DNA of 64,000 nucleotides from Tolypothrix campylonemoides VB511288 (GCA_000828075.3 JXCB02000002.1:251553-315552); one strand, 5' to 3'. Shown: positions 8,872 to 22,017, counted from the first letter of the stretch. The notes: generated by a model from the letters alone, not told the origin. Made by a program: numbers and translations.

Positions 8872-9498
8872 CTAGGATGAAGAGCTATTATATGCAACCT
8901 CAAATCTTACATAAAAGTACTGTGAGAGAAACTTTATAATGATTTTTCGATTCCTTTAATATCAATTCCTAAAGTCGCTGCCTTGTGAAATTTAATTATG
9001 TCTTGTTTACAGATGCTTCTGAATTTTCTGCTCTGAGTTTTGAATAAGTTCTGGTAGCTTTTGTCCGTTGCTTTTAAAACGACTCTCACTATTATGATTA
9101 CTATGATGATGCTATTTGTCCTAAAGTAGGTAATGGGCGAGCGATCGCGTGGTGTCCGCCTTCCTTCAGCCCCGTCGTTGGGGGCGATTGCACAGGTGCC
9201 AGTGCCGTGCCTCCTCCGGAGGAGCTGCGCCGTTAGCGCAGCCGTGGCGCAGGCTCAAGCAATCGCTTAAGAACAAAAAATGAAGCTTTGACCTTTAGAT
9301 ATTTTATCTCACATGTATAAAGTTTATATAAACTTTATACATATAATATTATCTGTGTACGAAAGAATTAATTTCATTTTTGGTAGGAAATTTAGAGCAA
9401 CTTTCGGTAGCCATTCCGTCATTAAATTTACATAAAAAATACAAAATTACACTATCTTCCATTAGAAAATATCTGGGAGAAAGTTAAGTTGAGACTTT
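8872..9498. other. Intergenic region with HIP1-rich repeat and palindrome
   Basis: No supportable gene. Positions 9139-9270 carry a GC-rich block bounded by GCGATCGC and CAATCGC-type sequence, containing CTCCTCCGGAGGAG and GCGCCGTTAGCGC hairpins, typical of dispersed cyanobacterial intergenic repeats. The remainder is AT-rich and includes the palindrome listed separately. Confidence 0.6.
9313..9342. promoter_or_regulatory. 30-bp perfect palindrome, possible operator
   Basis: The half-site ATGTATAAAGTTTAT (9313-9327) is followed without spacer by its exact reverse complement ending at 9342. The symmetry stops at both ends. It lies about 157 bases upstream of the ATG at 9499, in AT-rich DNA suited to a promoter region. 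A dimeric or tetrameric regulator site or a cruciform are possible; no regulator gene adjoins it. Confidence 0.5.
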
Positions 9499-9927
9499 AT
9501 GTTGTGCAAAAGCGTTGAAGAGATGAAAATAGAGTACCACTCGATTGATAATTATTCTGGAGGTGCTGACTTTGAAAAAGACAACCTTGAACAATTAGAA
9601 ATTCGTCAATGGAAGTGGGTGTTGCCAAGGCGAGAGCAGAATAGCAGTTCTTACCTAGGTACTTGGAAATGCTCGTTTTTCTCTGACGATCGCACTCGTC
9701 GCTATTTATTTGGCTACGTTTTAGTCTTTGAAAAAATTGAAACAATTCCGGCATTCATACACTTCTTTGACCGAAATTTAGATTTTGGATGGCAGCGTCA
9801 GGAATTAGAAAGTGAACATTTCGATGTAGAATGCGCGAAGAAATGGTGTGAAACTACAGCACAGGAAATATTAAATCAGATTGAAATACAGCGACAGAAG
9901 TTTGACGGATTGGTCAGAATAACATAG
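9499..9927 (+). CDS. Hypothetical protein (142 aa)
   Basis: Unrecognised. The sequence is rich in aromatic residues and charged helices (IRQWKWVLPRREQN, GTWKCSFFSDDRTRRYLFGY, PAFIHFFDRNLDFGWQRQEL, ECAKKWCETTAQEILNQIEI), with no membrane segment or signal peptide, suggesting a small soluble alpha/beta protein. An alternative start at 9523 (MKIEYHSIDNY) is possible. It stands alone, with the palindrome upstream and a repeat-filled gap downstream. Confidence 0.5.
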   Translation: MLCKSVEEMKIEYHSIDNYSGGADFEKDNLEQLEIRQWKWVLPRREQNSSSYLGTWKCSFFSDDRTRRYLFGYVLVFEKIETIPAFIHFFDRNLDFGWQRQELESEHFDVECAKKWCETTAQEILNQIEIQRQKFDGLVRIT

Positions 9928-10032
9928 TAAAATGCAACTTGGTATCAAGCTCTACGTGCATCTACCTTTCTTTTAAGCTAAATCCAAGTGCTAAGTAAGT
10001 CGGCACAAATAAAGTTAACTTGTTGAGGACCG

Positions 10033-10056
10033 TCATTAGTCATTAGTCATTAGTCA
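10033..10056. repeat. Heptamer tandem repeat (CATTAGT)n
   Basis: Just over three copies of CATTAGT stand in tandem immediately before the inverted-repeat element at 10062. Short heptamer tandem repeats of this kind are characteristic of heterocystous cyanobacterial intergenic DNA. The rest of the gene-free stretch 9928-10346 contains only this array, the element at 10062-10213 and AT-rich sequence. Confidence 0.7.
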
Positions 10057-10061
10057 TGAAT

Positions 10062-10213
10062 CTATAGGACTCATATTTGATTTTTGAAATATACGTAGGG
10101 TGCGTTATGCCTCTGGCTAACGCACCATCCAAAGGCTTTGGTGCCGTACTTTCGGCGATAACACACCCGAAACATACTTAGATTTTTTCATAAATCAAAT
10201 CGGATTCCTATAG
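10062..10213. mobile_element. MITE-like element with CTATAGGA termini
   Basis: The left end CTATAGGACTCATATTTGAT and the right end ending ATCAAATCGGATTCCTATAG are complementary over about 22 bases with three mismatches. The 152-bp unit encodes nothing and contains an internal GTAGGGTGCGTTA...TAACGCACC hairpin. The termini resemble those of the elements at 25164 and 48295, suggesting one family. Confidence 0.6.
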
Positions 10214-10346
10214 GGCGCGACTTTCAGATATTTTTACATTTCTTAACCTAGTTTTGTTTATTTCTACTTATCTACTTACACTGGTTTTTATTCTTTAACC
10301 TAGCCATCTTAATATACGCGCTTCATGGGAGTCTTAATGCCCTACC

Positions 10347-11201
10347 TTATGAATTTACCCCTAATGAATCCGCATGGTGGCGGATGTGATCCTCGATAAA
10401 ACTGGCAATGAAATAATAGCTGTGGTCATAGCCTTCTTGATAACGCAAGTTGAGCGGTTGATTAACCGCTGCACAAGCTTGCTCAAACACCTGGGGTAGT
10501 AACTGTTCTTTGAGAAATTTATCAGCAGTACCTTGGTCGATGAAAATGGAACTGTGGTATCCTAACTGCCTGACCAATTCACTCGCATCGTAGGCACGCC
10601 AACTTTCTTTGTCCTCACCAAGGTAGCGGCTAAACGCCTTTTCACCCCAAGGACAGCGCATTGGTGCGGCGATGGGTGCAAAAGCAGAGACTGATTTGTA
10701 TTGCTGGGGGTTTCGTATCGCGCACACAATAGCACCGTGTCCCCCCATTGAATGACCGAAAATGCCTTGTTGCTCTGGTTGTACGGAGAAATGTTGAGCA
10801 ATCAAACTAGGCAACTCATGGACGACATAGCTATACATTCGGTAGTGTGATGCCCAAGGTTCAACAGTCGCATCCACATAAAAACCAGCACCAGTGCCAA
10901 AGTCCCAGTCGTCATCTTCACCAGGTATACCAGTATTGCGGGGGCTAGTATCCGGTGCTACGACCATCAAGCCGTATTTTGCCGCGTATTTTTGTACTCC
11001 GGATTTTGCCATAAAAGTTTCTTCAGTGCAAGTCAAACCGGAGAGGAAATAGAGAACTGGCACAGGTTCCTCAGTGGCTTGCGGCGGTTGGTAAATGGCG
11101 AATCGCATTTCCCCGTTGCAGGTAGAGGAGGAATGAGAGTAAAAGCCGAGTTTGCCACCGAAGGATTTGTATTCTGAAATGAGGTTGAGATGAGTCATCA
11201 T
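10347..11201 (-). CDS. fghA: S-formylglutathione hydrolase
   Basis: The enzyme hydrolyses S-formylglutathione to formate and glutathione, the second step of glutathione-dependent formaldehyde detoxification in the cytoplasm. It belongs to the esterase D family. The nucleophile elbow GHSMGGHG puts Ser at 151; [10 protein letters not shown] and YDHSYYFI provide the likely Asp and His of the triad; [11 protein letters not shown] and [20 protein letters not shown] are family signatures. Length 284 is typical. Two adjacent ATGs (11201 and 11198) open the frame. The dehydrogenase for the preceding step lies 271 bases upstream on the same strand, so the pair acts together. Confidence 0.93.
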   Translation of the reverse strand: MMTHLNLISEYKSFGGKLGFYSHSSSTCNGEMRFAIYQPPQATEEPVPVLYFLSGLTCTEETFMAKSGVQKYAAKYGLMVVAPDTSPRNTGIPGEDDDWDFGTGAGFYVDATVEPWASHYRMYSYVVHELPSLIAQHFSVQPEQQGIFGHSMGGHGAIVCAIRNPQQYKSVSAFAPIAAPMRCPWGEKAFSRYLGEDKESWRAYDASELVRQLGYHSSIFIDQGTADKFLKEQLLPQVFEQACAAVNQPLNLRYQEGYDHSYYFIASFIEDHIRHHADSLGVNS

Positions 11202-11209
11202 TTTGTAAA

Positions 11210-11392
11210 GGGGACTGGGGATTGGGGATTAGGGATTAGGGATTGGAGATTAGGGATTAGGGATTGGGGATTAGGGATTGGGGATTGGGGTAATAGTAAG
11301 GGAGCCGAAAAATTATGTCCAGGGAAATATTGACCGAAACCAAGTCGGGAGTATTTCCCCAGTCCCCAGTCCCCAGTCCCCAGTCCCTATTC
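11210..11392. repeat. G-rich/C-rich heptamer arrays in inverted arrangement
   Basis: Positions 11210-11290 hold about eleven degenerate GGGATTA/GGGATTG units, with runs of G on the plus strand, and 11357-11392 hold four or more CCCCAGT units. The two arrays face each other around a 66-base centre, so they could pair imperfectly. The G-runs could also form quadruplexes. Both lie between fghA and the formaldehyde dehydrogenase gene. Confidence 0.75.
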
Positions 11393-11472
11393 CCTAAGGA
11401 GCTATCTGCTCCAAAGACGCTGCTTTGAACAAGTCTGGCATTGCCTGCCCAATGCAAGCAAGAGTTCCTTAA

Positions 11473-12585
11473 CTAATCAAACGTCACCACACTCCGAATT
11501 GACTCTCCCTTGTGCATCAAATCAAAAGCATCATTGATGCGTTCAATGGGCATTACATGAGTAATTAAATCGTCAATGTTGATTTTGCCCTGCATATACC
11601 AATCAACAATTTTTGGCACATCTGTGCGTCCTCTTGCCCCACCGAACGCTGAACCTTTCCAAACACGCCCAGTCACAAGTTGAAAAGGACGGGTACGAAT
11701 CTCCTCGCCAGCGCCAGCGACACCGATAATCACACTGACGCCCCAACCTTTGTGACAACATTCCAAGGCTTGACGCATGACATTTACATTGCCGATGCAT
11801 TCAAAGCTGTAATCAGCACCGCCTTTAGTTAACTCAACCAAATAAGGAACCAAATCTCCTTCAACTTCCTTGGGGTTGACGAAGTGAGTCATGCCAAACT
11901 TTTGAGCCAGCGCTTTCTTGTTGGGATTGATATCTACCCCCACAATCATATTTGCTCCCACCATCCGCGCCCCTTGGATGACATTTAAACCAATACCGCC
12001 CAAGCCGAAAACCACCACATTAGCTCCCGGTTCAACTTTTGCCGTATTGATGACTGCACCAATGCCTGTTGTCACACCGCAGCCAATGTAACAAACTTTA
12101 TCAAACGGCGCATCCTCGCGAATTTTTGCCACTGCGATTTCTGGCAACACCGTATAGTTGGAAAAGGTAGATGTCCCCATGTAGTGATGAATCATCTGCC
12201 CATCAATAAAAAAGCGGCTGCTGCCATCGGGCATGACACCGCGCCCTTGTGTAGCGCGAATTGCTTGACAAAGATTGGTTTTGAAGCTGAGACAATATTC
12301 GCACTGGCGGCATTCTGGGGTGTATAGGGGAATAACATGATCCCCTGGCTTGACACTGGTAACGTCTTCCCCCACCTCCACAACAACGCCAGCACCTTCA
12401 TGTCCCAAAATTGCTGGGAATAAACCTTCGGGATCAGCGCCAGAAAGAGTGTAAGCATCGGTATGGCAAACTCCGCTCGCTTTGATCTCCACCATCACTT
12501 CCCCAGCATGGGGTCCCTCTAGTTGAACTGTTTCAATACTCAACGGCTTACCAGACTCATAAGCCACTGCTGCTTTAACTTCCAC
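11473..12585 (-). CDS. frmA: S-(hydroxymethyl)glutathione dehydrogenase / class III alcohol dehydrogenase
   Basis: A zinc-dependent medium-chain dehydrogenase that oxidises S-hydroxymethylglutathione (from formaldehyde) to S-formylglutathione with NAD; it can also reduce S-nitrosoglutathione. At 370 residues it has the family length. The catalytic zinc ligands are in [12 protein letters not shown] and GHEGAGVV; the structural zinc loop is [17 protein letters not shown]; the Rossmann motif is [15 protein letters not shown] with Asp in GVDINPNK for NAD. The start is GTG at 12585. It is followed by fghA, giving the two-step pathway. No frmR-type regulator is next to it. Nothing supportable lies in the 399 bases upstream (12586-12984). 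Confidence 0.95.
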   Translation of the reverse strand: MEVKAAVAYESGKPLSIETVQLEGPHAGEVMVEIKASGVCHTDAYTLSGADPEGLFPAILGHEGAGVVVEVGEDVTSVKPGDHVIPLYTPECRQCEYCLSFKTNLCQAIRATQGRGVMPDGSSRFFIDGQMIHHYMGTSTFSNYTVLPEIAVAKIREDAPFDKVCYIGCGVTTGIGAVINTAKVEPGANVVVFGLGGIGLNVIQGARMVGANMIVGVDINPNKKALAQKFGMTHFVNPKEVEGDLVPYLVELTKGGADYSFECIGNVNVMRQALECCHKGWGVSVIIGVAGAGEEIRTRPFQLVTGRVWKGSAFGGARGRTDVPKIVDWYMQGKINIDDLITHVMPIERINDAFDLMHKGESIRSVVTFD

Positions 12586-12984
12586 TCTTTAGCCCTCTTA
12601 TGCAGTGCACAGTTTGCTATTTCTAGGTTATCTTCTCTGAGGTAAATAATGCCGATGCGCAAGTGGTAACTTGTCGAGCCGCTATTTTTTCATAGAACAA
12701 TATTCATTAAGGCGATCGCCTCCGGTGGACACTCCCTGCCATTGCCTCAACCGCACCAGCAAAACTGATTCCATCTAAACATTTGATGATGCCAAATCAA
12801 ACTCTTGCTTTAGTCCTATATACTTAGCACAGCATTTCATTAACTCGTATGCTGTACGATAATGACATTCTGTAGTTACATTGGATAAAAGGATAAAAGC
12901 GGTAGCAGCTGTTTTGGCAACAGCATATCAGCAGCAACGACTAAATAACTTGTCAACCACTAAATCACATCTATTTTTTCGCTT
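12586..12984. other. Intergenic region, no gene seen
   Basis: This is the divergent gap between the formaldehyde dehydrogenase gene and avtA. It contains a HIP1-like GGCGATCGCC near 12713 and AT-rich sequence before avtA. I see no open frame, RNA gene or strong hairpin. Promoters for both neighbours must lie here. Confidence 0.5.
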
Positions 12985-14268
12985 ATGAACCCTGCCCTGA
13001 CTCAATTCGGCGCTCATATGTCCAAGCTAACAGGCGTTAGAGCCATTATGAAGGACATTATCGAAACTTTACAAGCTGGTGCGGGGCAGCAATTCATTAA
13101 TTTGAGTGCTGGCAATCCGTTAATTTTACCGGAAGTAGAACAATTATGGCGGGATTGTACCGCACAATTGCTAGGTAGCCCAGAGTATGGTGAAGTCGTT
13201 TGTCGCTACGGATCAAGTCAGGGCTATGCACCACTGGTTGAAGCAATTGTAGAGGATTTTAATCGGCGATTTGGGTTAAATTTGAGCGAGCGCAACATCC
13301 TTGTCACCCCAGGTAGTCAAAGTCTCTACTTCTACGCTGCTAATGCTTTTGGTGGGTACACCACCAGCGGTGAACTCAAGCAAATTGTTCTGCCCCTGAG
13401 TCCTGACTATACAGGTTACGGTGGTGTCACTTTAGTGCCAGAAGCCTTGATTGCCTATAAACCCACTCTGGATATCGACGCCGCCGCACACAAATTTAAA
13501 TATCGCCCCGACTTCAGCAAGTTATCAATTACAGAAAACACTGGTTGCGTCATCTTCTCTCGCCCCTGCAACCCCACTGGTAATGTCCTTACAGATGATG
13601 AGGTGAAAAAAATTGCTGCCCTTGCTGCACCTTACGATGTGCCGGTGTTTATTGACTCGGCATATGGTCCTCCCTTCCCGGCGTTAAACTTTACCCAAAT
13701 GACGCCAATCTTCGGTAAGAATATCGTGCATTGCATGAGTTTATCGAAAGCTGGATTACCAGGAGAACGCATTGGGATTGCTATTGGGGACGAACAGGTG
13801 ATTCAAGTTCTAGAGTGTTTCCAAACGAATGCCTGTCTCCACGCATCACGCTACGGACAAGCGATAGCAGCGCGTGCTATTACCTCTGGTGGGTTGGCGG
13901 AAATTTCTACTTCTGTCATCCGCCCGTTTTACCAGAATAAGTTTACTGTTTTGGAAAGCACCTTAAACGAAGCGATGCCTAAGGATTTACCTTGGTTCCT
14001 CCATCGCGGTGAAGGGGCAATCTTTGCTTGGTTGTGGTTGCCGGATCTGCCAATGACTGACTGGGAATTTTACCAGGAACTCAAGCGGGTGGGTGTGATA
14101 GTTGTGCCTGGTAGTACTTTCTTCCCAGGTTTGGAGGAAGAGTGGGAACACAAGCAGCAGTGTGTCCGTATTAGCCTCACCGGAAGTGATGAGGAAATTG
14201 TTACAGGTATGCAGCGTTTGGCAAAAGTGGTACAACAGGTTTATCAGCTTTCGGCTGTTAGTGCTTAA
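12985..14268 (+). CDS. avtA: Valine--pyruvate aminotransferase
   Basis: A fold-type I PLP aminotransferase interconverting valine/2-oxoisovalerate and alanine/pyruvate. The AvtA subgroup is indicated by MNPALTQFGAHMSKLTGVRA, the segment NLSAGNPLILPEVEQLW, and the length of 427. The PLP Lys is Lys255 in SLSKAGLPGERIG; CNPTGNVLTDDEV and DSAYGPPFPAL hold the cofactor-binding Asn, Asp and Tyr; VRISLTGSDEE carries the carboxylate-binding Arg. It precedes rimM by 37 bases on the same strand, without a clear functional link. Confidence 0.9.
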   Translation: MNPALTQFGAHMSKLTGVRAIMKDIIETLQAGAGQQFINLSAGNPLILPEVEQLWRDCTAQLLGSPEYGEVVCRYGSSQGYAPLVEAIVEDFNRRFGLNLSERNILVTPGSQSLYFYAANAFGGYTTSGELKQIVLPLSPDYTGYGGVTLVPEALIAYKPTLDIDAAAHKFKYRPDFSKLSITENTGCVIFSRPCNPTGNVLTDDEVKKIAALAAPYDVPVFIDSAYGPPFPALNFTQMTPIFGKNIVHCMSLSKAGLPGERIGIAIGDEQVIQVLECFQTNACLHASRYGQAIAARAITSGGLAEISTSVIRPFYQNKFTVLESTLNEAMPKDLPWFLHRGEGAIFAWLWLPDLPMTDWEFYQELKRVGVIVVPGSTFFPGLEEEWEHKQQCVRISLTGSDEEIVTGMQRLAKVVQQVYQLSAVSA

Positions 14269-14305
14269 AAAAACCGCAGAGGACGCAGAGTACACTGAGG
14301 GAAAG

Positions 14306-14962
14306 ATGAGGGATAAGGAGAAAAGGAGAGATAAGGGAGATAAGGGAGATAGGAAAGCAATATCTTCCTCATCCTCCCCACTCCCCACTCCAATACCAGA
14401 AGGTTGGCTGGAAATTGGTACGATTGTTGCACCTCAAGGGTTGCGTGGAGAAATGCGGGTTTACCCTAACACGGACTTCCCCGAACGGTTTGAGGTGGCT
14501 GGAACACGGTGGTTGTTGCGTCCGGGCGAGGCGGAACCGCAACCTATAGAATTGCTGTCAGGACGTTATGTTGAAGGGAAAAATTTATGCATCGTCAAAC
14601 TTGCTTCTGTGGAAAATCGTGAGCAAGTAGAGGAGCTGCGCGGTTGTAAGTTGCTGGTGAAAGATTGCGATCGCCCCCAATTGGGAGAAGATGAATATCA
14701 TGTCGTAGACTTGTTGGAAATGCAAGTTTTCATGCAAGAATCTGGCGAACTTGTTGGTACTGTGGTAGATGTGATACCAGCTGGTCATGATTTGTTGGAA
14801 GTACAGTTGCATCAGCAACACAACAAAGGTCAAACGACAAAAGATAAAAAACAAAAAACTGTTTTGATTCCATTTGTGAAAGCGATCGCGCCAGTCGTAG
14901 ACATAGCAGCAAGGCGCATTGAAATTACGCCACCAGATGGCTTATTGGAAATAAACGATTAG
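14306..14962 (+). CDS. rimM: Ribosome maturation factor RimM
   Basis: RimM binds ribosomal protein uS19 and helps mature the 30S 3' head domain. The RimM core starts at WLEIGTIVAPQGLRGEMRV and continues through FPERFEVAGTRWLL, GCKLLVKDCDRP and the PRC-barrel region YHVVDLLEMQV to VLIPFVKAIAPVVDI. The start at 14306 (MRDKEKRRDKG) follows a GAGGGAAAG site. The first 30 residues are low-complexity and come from a GATAAGGGA-type DNA repeat plus a C-rich run. A second odd stretch, HNKGQTTKDKKQK, interrupts the PRC barrel and comes from a similar A-rich repeat. The true start could therefore be later than annotated. Confidence 0.9.
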   Translation: MRDKEKRRDKGDKGDRKAISSSSSPLPTPIPEGWLEIGTIVAPQGLRGEMRVYPNTDFPERFEVAGTRWLLRPGEAEPQPIELLSGRYVEGKNLCIVKLASVENREQVEELRGCKLLVKDCDRPQLGEDEYHVVDLLEMQVFMQESGELVGTVVDVIPAGHDLLEVQLHQQHNKGQTTKDKKQKTVLIPFVKAIAPVVDIAARRIEITPPDGLLEIND

Positions 14963-15305
14963 AGAATGGGGAATTCAATTACTTGTTAATAAGAAAATGT
15001 ACCTCTACCTAAAGATAGAATTTAATCTTTATCAAGCTTTACAGGTAAAAAACTTATCTCAATTTCTAGACTTAGATTAAATGATTCTTAAATAAAAGCC
15101 GAGGTAACACCTGGGTTGCTAGCGTTTTATAAAGGTTTTTAACTGCATTTGTTCAGGTTTTTTTAGACACGACAAAATAGCTACTACTTTGACATTTTCC
15201 AGTTCACTACTGGAAAGATTGGTCATGAGTAAGATGATCATCATGTCCAAGACAACTAAACTTCCAAGTGATTTCGTCTATATCCTTTTGTAATGGAGTT
15301 TTGAC
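14963..15305. other. Leader region of the phosphoketolase gene
   Basis: A 343-base gap without a gene. It is AT-rich, and the sequence before the phosphoketolase start contains the ribosome site GGAG about eight bases before the ATG at 15306. The small palindrome ATGATCAT occurs near 15233. I see no riboswitch-like fold or strong terminator. Confidence 0.4.
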
Positions 15306-17687
15306 ATGACTTTAGCAAGTCCTCCACAGACAAAGCCTTTAACAGATGAAGAATTGCGGAAGATGAACGCCTATTGGCGTGCAGCGAATTATCTTTCAGT
15401 TGGACAAATATATTTACTCGACAATCCGCTGCTAAAAGAACCACTTAAGCTAGAACACATCAAACCCAGACTTTTGGGTCACTGGGGAACAACTCCTGGT
15501 CTTAACTTCCTTTACGTTCACCTCAACCGGATCATCAAAAAGTATGACCAGAACATGATCTACATTGCTGGTCCTGGTCACGGTGGTCCTGGAATCGTTG
15601 CAAACGTTTACTTAGAAGGCACTTACAGCGAGTACTACCCCAACATTTCCCAAGATGCTGAGGGAATGAAGAAACTCTTCGTACAGTTCTCTTTCCCAGG
15701 TGGCGTCGGCAGCCATTGTACCCCGGAACTTCCTGGTTCCATCCACGAAGGTGGTGAACTCGGATATTCCCTCTTCCACGCTTATGGTGCTGCCTTCGAC
15801 AACCCAGACCTGATCGTTGCTTGCGTTGTTGGTGATGGCGAAGCGGAAACCGGACCTCTAGCCACAAGTTGGCACTCGAACAAGTTCCTCAACCCTGTGT
15901 ATGATGGAGCGGTACTCCCCATCCTCCACCTCAACGGCTACAAGATTGCCAACCCGACGGTGCTGTCACGGATCAGCCATAAGGAGTTGGAAAGCTTATT
16001 TGTAGGCTACGGTTACAAACCCTACTTTGTGGAAGGTTCCGACCCGGAAACTATGCACCAGTTGATGGCAGCAACCCTGGAGACTGCCATTAACGAAATT
16101 AAAGAAATTCAGGAAGACGCCCGTACCAATGGCTTCAAAGAGCGTCCGCAATGGCCCGTGATTATCCTGAGAAGCCCCAAAGGTTGGACAGGACCCAAGG
16201 AAGTCGATGGTGAGAAAACCGAGGATTATTGGCGATCGCACCAAGTTCCTTTTGGCGAGTTGGCAAGCAAGCCAGAACACCTCAAACTTTTAGAAGAGTG
16301 GTTGAGGAGTTACAAGCCACAAGAACTCTTCGATGAAAACGGCAAGTTCATTCCAGAACTAGCAGAACTGGCTCCCAAGGGACAGCGACGCATGGGTGAT
16401 AACCCCCATGCCAACGGCGGTCTTCTGCTGCGCGACTTGAGGATACCCGACTTTGAGAATTATGCCCTCAAAGTTACCGAACGAGGCAGGGATGTTGGCG
16501 AAGCTACTAAGGTGACGGCAAAATTCCTGCGGGATGTGATGAAACTCAACTTGCAAAGCCGGAACTTCCGCATCTTCGCTCCAGACGAAACCAAATCAAA
16601 TCGCTTAGATATTGTATTTGAGACAACAGACCGCACTTGGGCAGCCGAGAGACTTCCTGAAGACGCAAACTTGTCTCCTGAAGGTCGGGTGATGGAAATT
16701 CTGAGCGAAAATGCCTGTCAGGGGTGGTTAGAAGGATACCTCCTTACAGGTCGCCACGGCTTCTTCTCCTGCTACGAGGCGTTCATCCACATCGTAGACT
16801 CCCAGTTCAACCAGCACGCCAAGTGGCTTGACACGAGCCAAGAGATTCCCTGGCGCAGACCTATTGCTTCCCTCAACTACCTGCTCACCTCGCATGTTTG
16901 GCGGCAAGACCACAACGGCTTTTCTCACCAAGACCCCGGTTTTATCGACCTTGTAGTCAACAAGAAAGCAAAGGTGATTCGGGTGTATTTGCCCCCCGAT
17001 GCAAACTGCTTGCTGTCAGTCACTGACCACTGTTTGCGTAGCCGCGACTACGTTAACGTTATCGTTGCTGGCAAGCAACCCGCTTTGCAATACCTGGATA
17101 TGGATGCAGCAATTAAGCACTGCACCAAAGGTCTTGGTATTTGGGAATGGGCAAGCAACGACCAAGGCAGCGAACCAGATGTGGTGATGGCATCTGCTGG
17201 GGACATTCCCACTATGGAAAGTTTGGCGGCGGTGGACATCCTGCGGCAGAACTTCCCAGATCTCAAGGTGCGGGTGGTGAACGTGGTAGACTTAATGAAA
17301 CTTCAGCCTGAAAGCGAACACCCCCACGGACTGAACGACAAAGACTTCGACAGTATTTTCACCACGGACAAACCGATTATCTTTGCCTTCCACGGTTATC
17401 CTTGGCTGATTCACCGTCTAGCATATCGCCGGACAAATCATGCAAATCTTCATGTGCGGGGTTACAAGGAGGAGGGGACGACCACCACGCCTTTTGATAT
17501 GACCGTAGTTAACGATGTCGATCGCTTCCACCTAGCGATGGATGTGATTAACCGCGTACCACATTTAGGTTATAAGGCAGCTTATGTCAAGCAGATGCTG
17601 CAAGACAAGCTGATCGAACACAAGCACTACATTAACAAGTACGGCGAGGATATGCCGGAAATTCAAAACTGGAAGTGGCCCCACTAA
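15306..17687 (+). CDS. xfp: Xylulose-5-phosphate/fructose-6-phosphate phosphoketolase
   Basis: A thiamine-diphosphate enzyme cleaving xylulose-5-P (or fructose-6-P) with phosphate to acetyl-phosphate and glyceraldehyde-3-P (or erythrose-4-P). The 793-residue length is normal. Signature segments are [11 protein letters not shown], the ThDP/Mg motif [19 protein letters not shown], the family stretch [10 protein letters not shown], and [12 protein letters not shown]. The product acetyl-P can be used by the acetate kinase at 23149, and the C3 product by the GAPDH directly downstream. In cyanobacteria this route acts in dark or mixotrophic carbon use. The ribosome site is GGAG before 15306. Confidence 0.96.
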   Translation: MTLASPPQTKPLTDEELRKMNAYWRAANYLSVGQIYLLDNPLLKEPLKLEHIKPRLLGHWGTTPGLNFLYVHLNRIIKKYDQNMIYIAGPGHGGPGIVANVYLEGTYSEYYPNISQDAEGMKKLFVQFSFPGGVGSHCTPELPGSIHEGGELGYSLFHAYGAAFDNPDLIVACVVGDGEAETGPLATSWHSNKFLNPVYDGAVLPILHLNGYKIANPTVLSRISHKELESLFVGYGYKPYFVEGSDPETMHQLMAATLETAINEIKEIQEDARTNGFKERPQWPVIILRSPKGWTGPKEVDGEKTEDYWRSHQVPFGELASKPEHLKLLEEWLRSYKPQELFDENGKFIPELAELAPKGQRRMGDNPHANGGLLLRDLRIPDFENYALKVTERGRDVGEATKVTAKFLRDVMKLNLQSRNFRIFAPDETKSNRLDIVFETTDRTWAAERLPEDANLSPEGRVMEILSENACQGWLEGYLLTGRHGFFSCYEAFIHIVDSQFNQHAKWLDTSQEIPWRRPIASLNYLLTSHVWRQDHNGFSHQDPGFIDLVVNKKAKVIRVYLPPDANCLLSVTDHCLRSRDYVNVIVAGKQPALQYLDMDAAIKHCTKGLGIWEWASNDQGSEPDVVMASAGDIPTMESLAAVDILRQNFPDLKVRVVNVVDLMKLQPESEHPHGLNDKDFDSIFTTDKPIIFAFHGYPWLIHRLAYRRTNHANLHVRGYKEEGTTTTPFDMTVVNDVDRFHLAMDVINRVPHLGYKAAYVKQMLQDKLIEHKHYINKYGEDMPEIQNWKWPH

Positions 17688-17710
17688 AGGGACTAGTACC
17701 GCAAGGCGGA

Positions 17711-17740
17711 AGTCAAAAGTCAAAAGTCAAAAGTCAAAAG
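17711..17740. repeat. Heptamer tandem repeat (AGTCAAA)4
   Basis: Four exact tandem copies of AGTCAAA follow the phosphoketolase gene. The 356-base gap 17688-18043 otherwise contains only repeat-like and AT-rich sequence, including a variant of the GTAGAGACNTGCCATNGCACGTCT hairpin near 17946, with no gene. Confidence 0.85.
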
Positions 17741-18025
17741 TATTATGGAATGGGCTTTTTAGGGATTTTAAATGGTTGCCCTATTTACGCCGCTCTGTAC
17801 TAGGGACTAGTGATTGGGGACTGGGTGAATTCCTAAGTCCTCAAATCCTAACAAACCTTAAAAGATGCCAATTAAATCCGGCTTCTGTTGCATACACTGT
17901 CAGGATTAGGTCAAGAACATATTTGTGAGTGGGGACTGCTTAAATGTAGAGACTTGCCATAGCACGTCTGGTACAACTAACAATTCCCCTTCGCTATAAC
18001 CTGCTCTTTATTTTTCTCTTGTTGA

Positions 18026-19092
<1,067 letters not shown>

Positions 19093-19093
<1 letters not shown>

Positions 19094-19146
19094 CAGTTAT
19101 CAGTTAACAGTTACCAGTTACCAGTTAACAGTTGTTACTGTTAACT
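19093..19146. repeat. CAGTTA-type tandem repeat
   Basis: About seven imperfect copies of CAGTTAN/CAGTTACC follow the gap1 stop codon directly. The gap to the next gene (19094-19533) has no other supportable feature. Confidence 0.75.
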
Positions 19147-19512
19147 ACATTTGTAGCAACAATCCGGTCATCGGGTACTCGACTATTTGTAACCGCAAAT
19201 GCACGCAGATATACGCAGATAATTTATCTGTGTGCACCCCCCTCATTCTCCGCTACAAAAGGCGGGAAGACAAACGAAAAACTTTTATTTCTTGTTTATC
19301 TGTGGTTTGATTTCCAAAAAATTACTTGTGTAAGAAGTGTACTGCTGATTCATCCGTGAGAAAATAGTTGTAAATGTATAATTTTTAATAGCAACGTTTG
19401 GCTGGAAAAATTTATGATTAGCCATTGGCAATCTCCTTAAGATTCAACCCGAGGAAGGAAATTAGAATTTTACAGCAGGTTGTTGCGACAACATCTGCTT
19501 AAGTAGTGTTAG

Positions 19513-21189
<1,677 letters not shown>

Positions 21190-21396
21190 TCTTAAGGGGT
21201 GGGCATTGAGTAATAGATAACTAGCCATTCTCAAAGGAACCCCACCCCTAACCCCTTTTTAAGGCAGCAGGTTTTTCGTAATAAAAAATGCATTTTTTTA
21301 ACTTTGAAGAAAACCGTCAAATCCTTTCCCTCACTCTCTCACTCCCTCACTCTCTCACTCTCAATTGTGCAACTTGTAGGCGCTAAGCTGTTGCGC

Positions 21397-22017
21397 CTAA
21401 TCCCACCCTCGCAATTTTTGGTGTATGGCAGCCACGTGCCACATATAATCATCAATCTCGTATTCGCTCACTGCTTGAGTAATATAGTGCCGCGCTTGGT
21501 CTGTTCGGTTCTCTGCTTCAAAAAACAATCCTACGTAAAGATAACCGTAAAACTTGGCACGCTTGTCGTTGTTCCTGCCAACAGCCAGGACATCATCTGT
21601 TGAACAATCTCCTGCATACAAATCGTATACGCGCCGCATCACAAGTCGGGGGTCATTTTTCACTGGTAACAAAGACTGACGTGCTTTGGCAGCACCGTAA
21701 AGGCGGGCGATGCAAAGATAGCGCCATATAGTTTCTTCCACATCTTGAGAGTTAACGCTCAAGTCCACCTCAAATTGTTTGGCACCATCAGCAAATTTTT
21801 CAACGTAGTAGTATGATAGACCCCGCTGCCACAAGTATGGTGTTAAACGAGGGTCCAGTTGTTCTGCAATGTCGAAGTCAGCAATGGACTCATCGATATT
21901 AGCTAGTTTAAAGTGAACCATCCCCCGGTGTATGTAAGCTCTGGGATCATTCGTACGGGTAGAAATAATATCATTCCATCGGGCAAGTTCTTTTTCGAGT
22001 AAATTGCTTAAGTTCAT
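21397..22017 (-). CDS. TPR-repeat protein (206 aa)
   Basis: A soluble protein made of tetratricopeptide-like helix pairs. The clearest unit is DPRAYIHRGMVHFKLANIDE followed by SIADFDIAEQLDPRL, and a second begins TPYLWQRGLSYYYVEKF. There is no signal peptide, so it is probably cytoplasmic. TPR proteins mediate protein contacts; the partner is unknown. It reads against the surrounding sugar-metabolism genes, so it is unlikely to share their promoter. Confidence 0.8.
   Translation of the reverse strand: MNLSNLLEKELARWNDIISTRTNDPRAYIHRGMVHFKLANIDESIADFDIAEQLDPRLTPYLWQRGLSYYYVEKFADGAKQFEVDLSVNSQDVEETIWRYLCIARLYGAAKARQSLLPVKNDPRLVMRRVYDLYAGDCSTDDVLAVGRNNDKRAKFYGYLYVGLFFEAENRTDQARHYITQAVSEYEIDDYMWHVAAIHQKLRGWD

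Noticed and set aside
14102..14305. Upstream extension of the rimM frame
   Set aside because: It overlaps the avtA coding end and the 14306 start has a ribosome site; the extension has no similarity to RimM.
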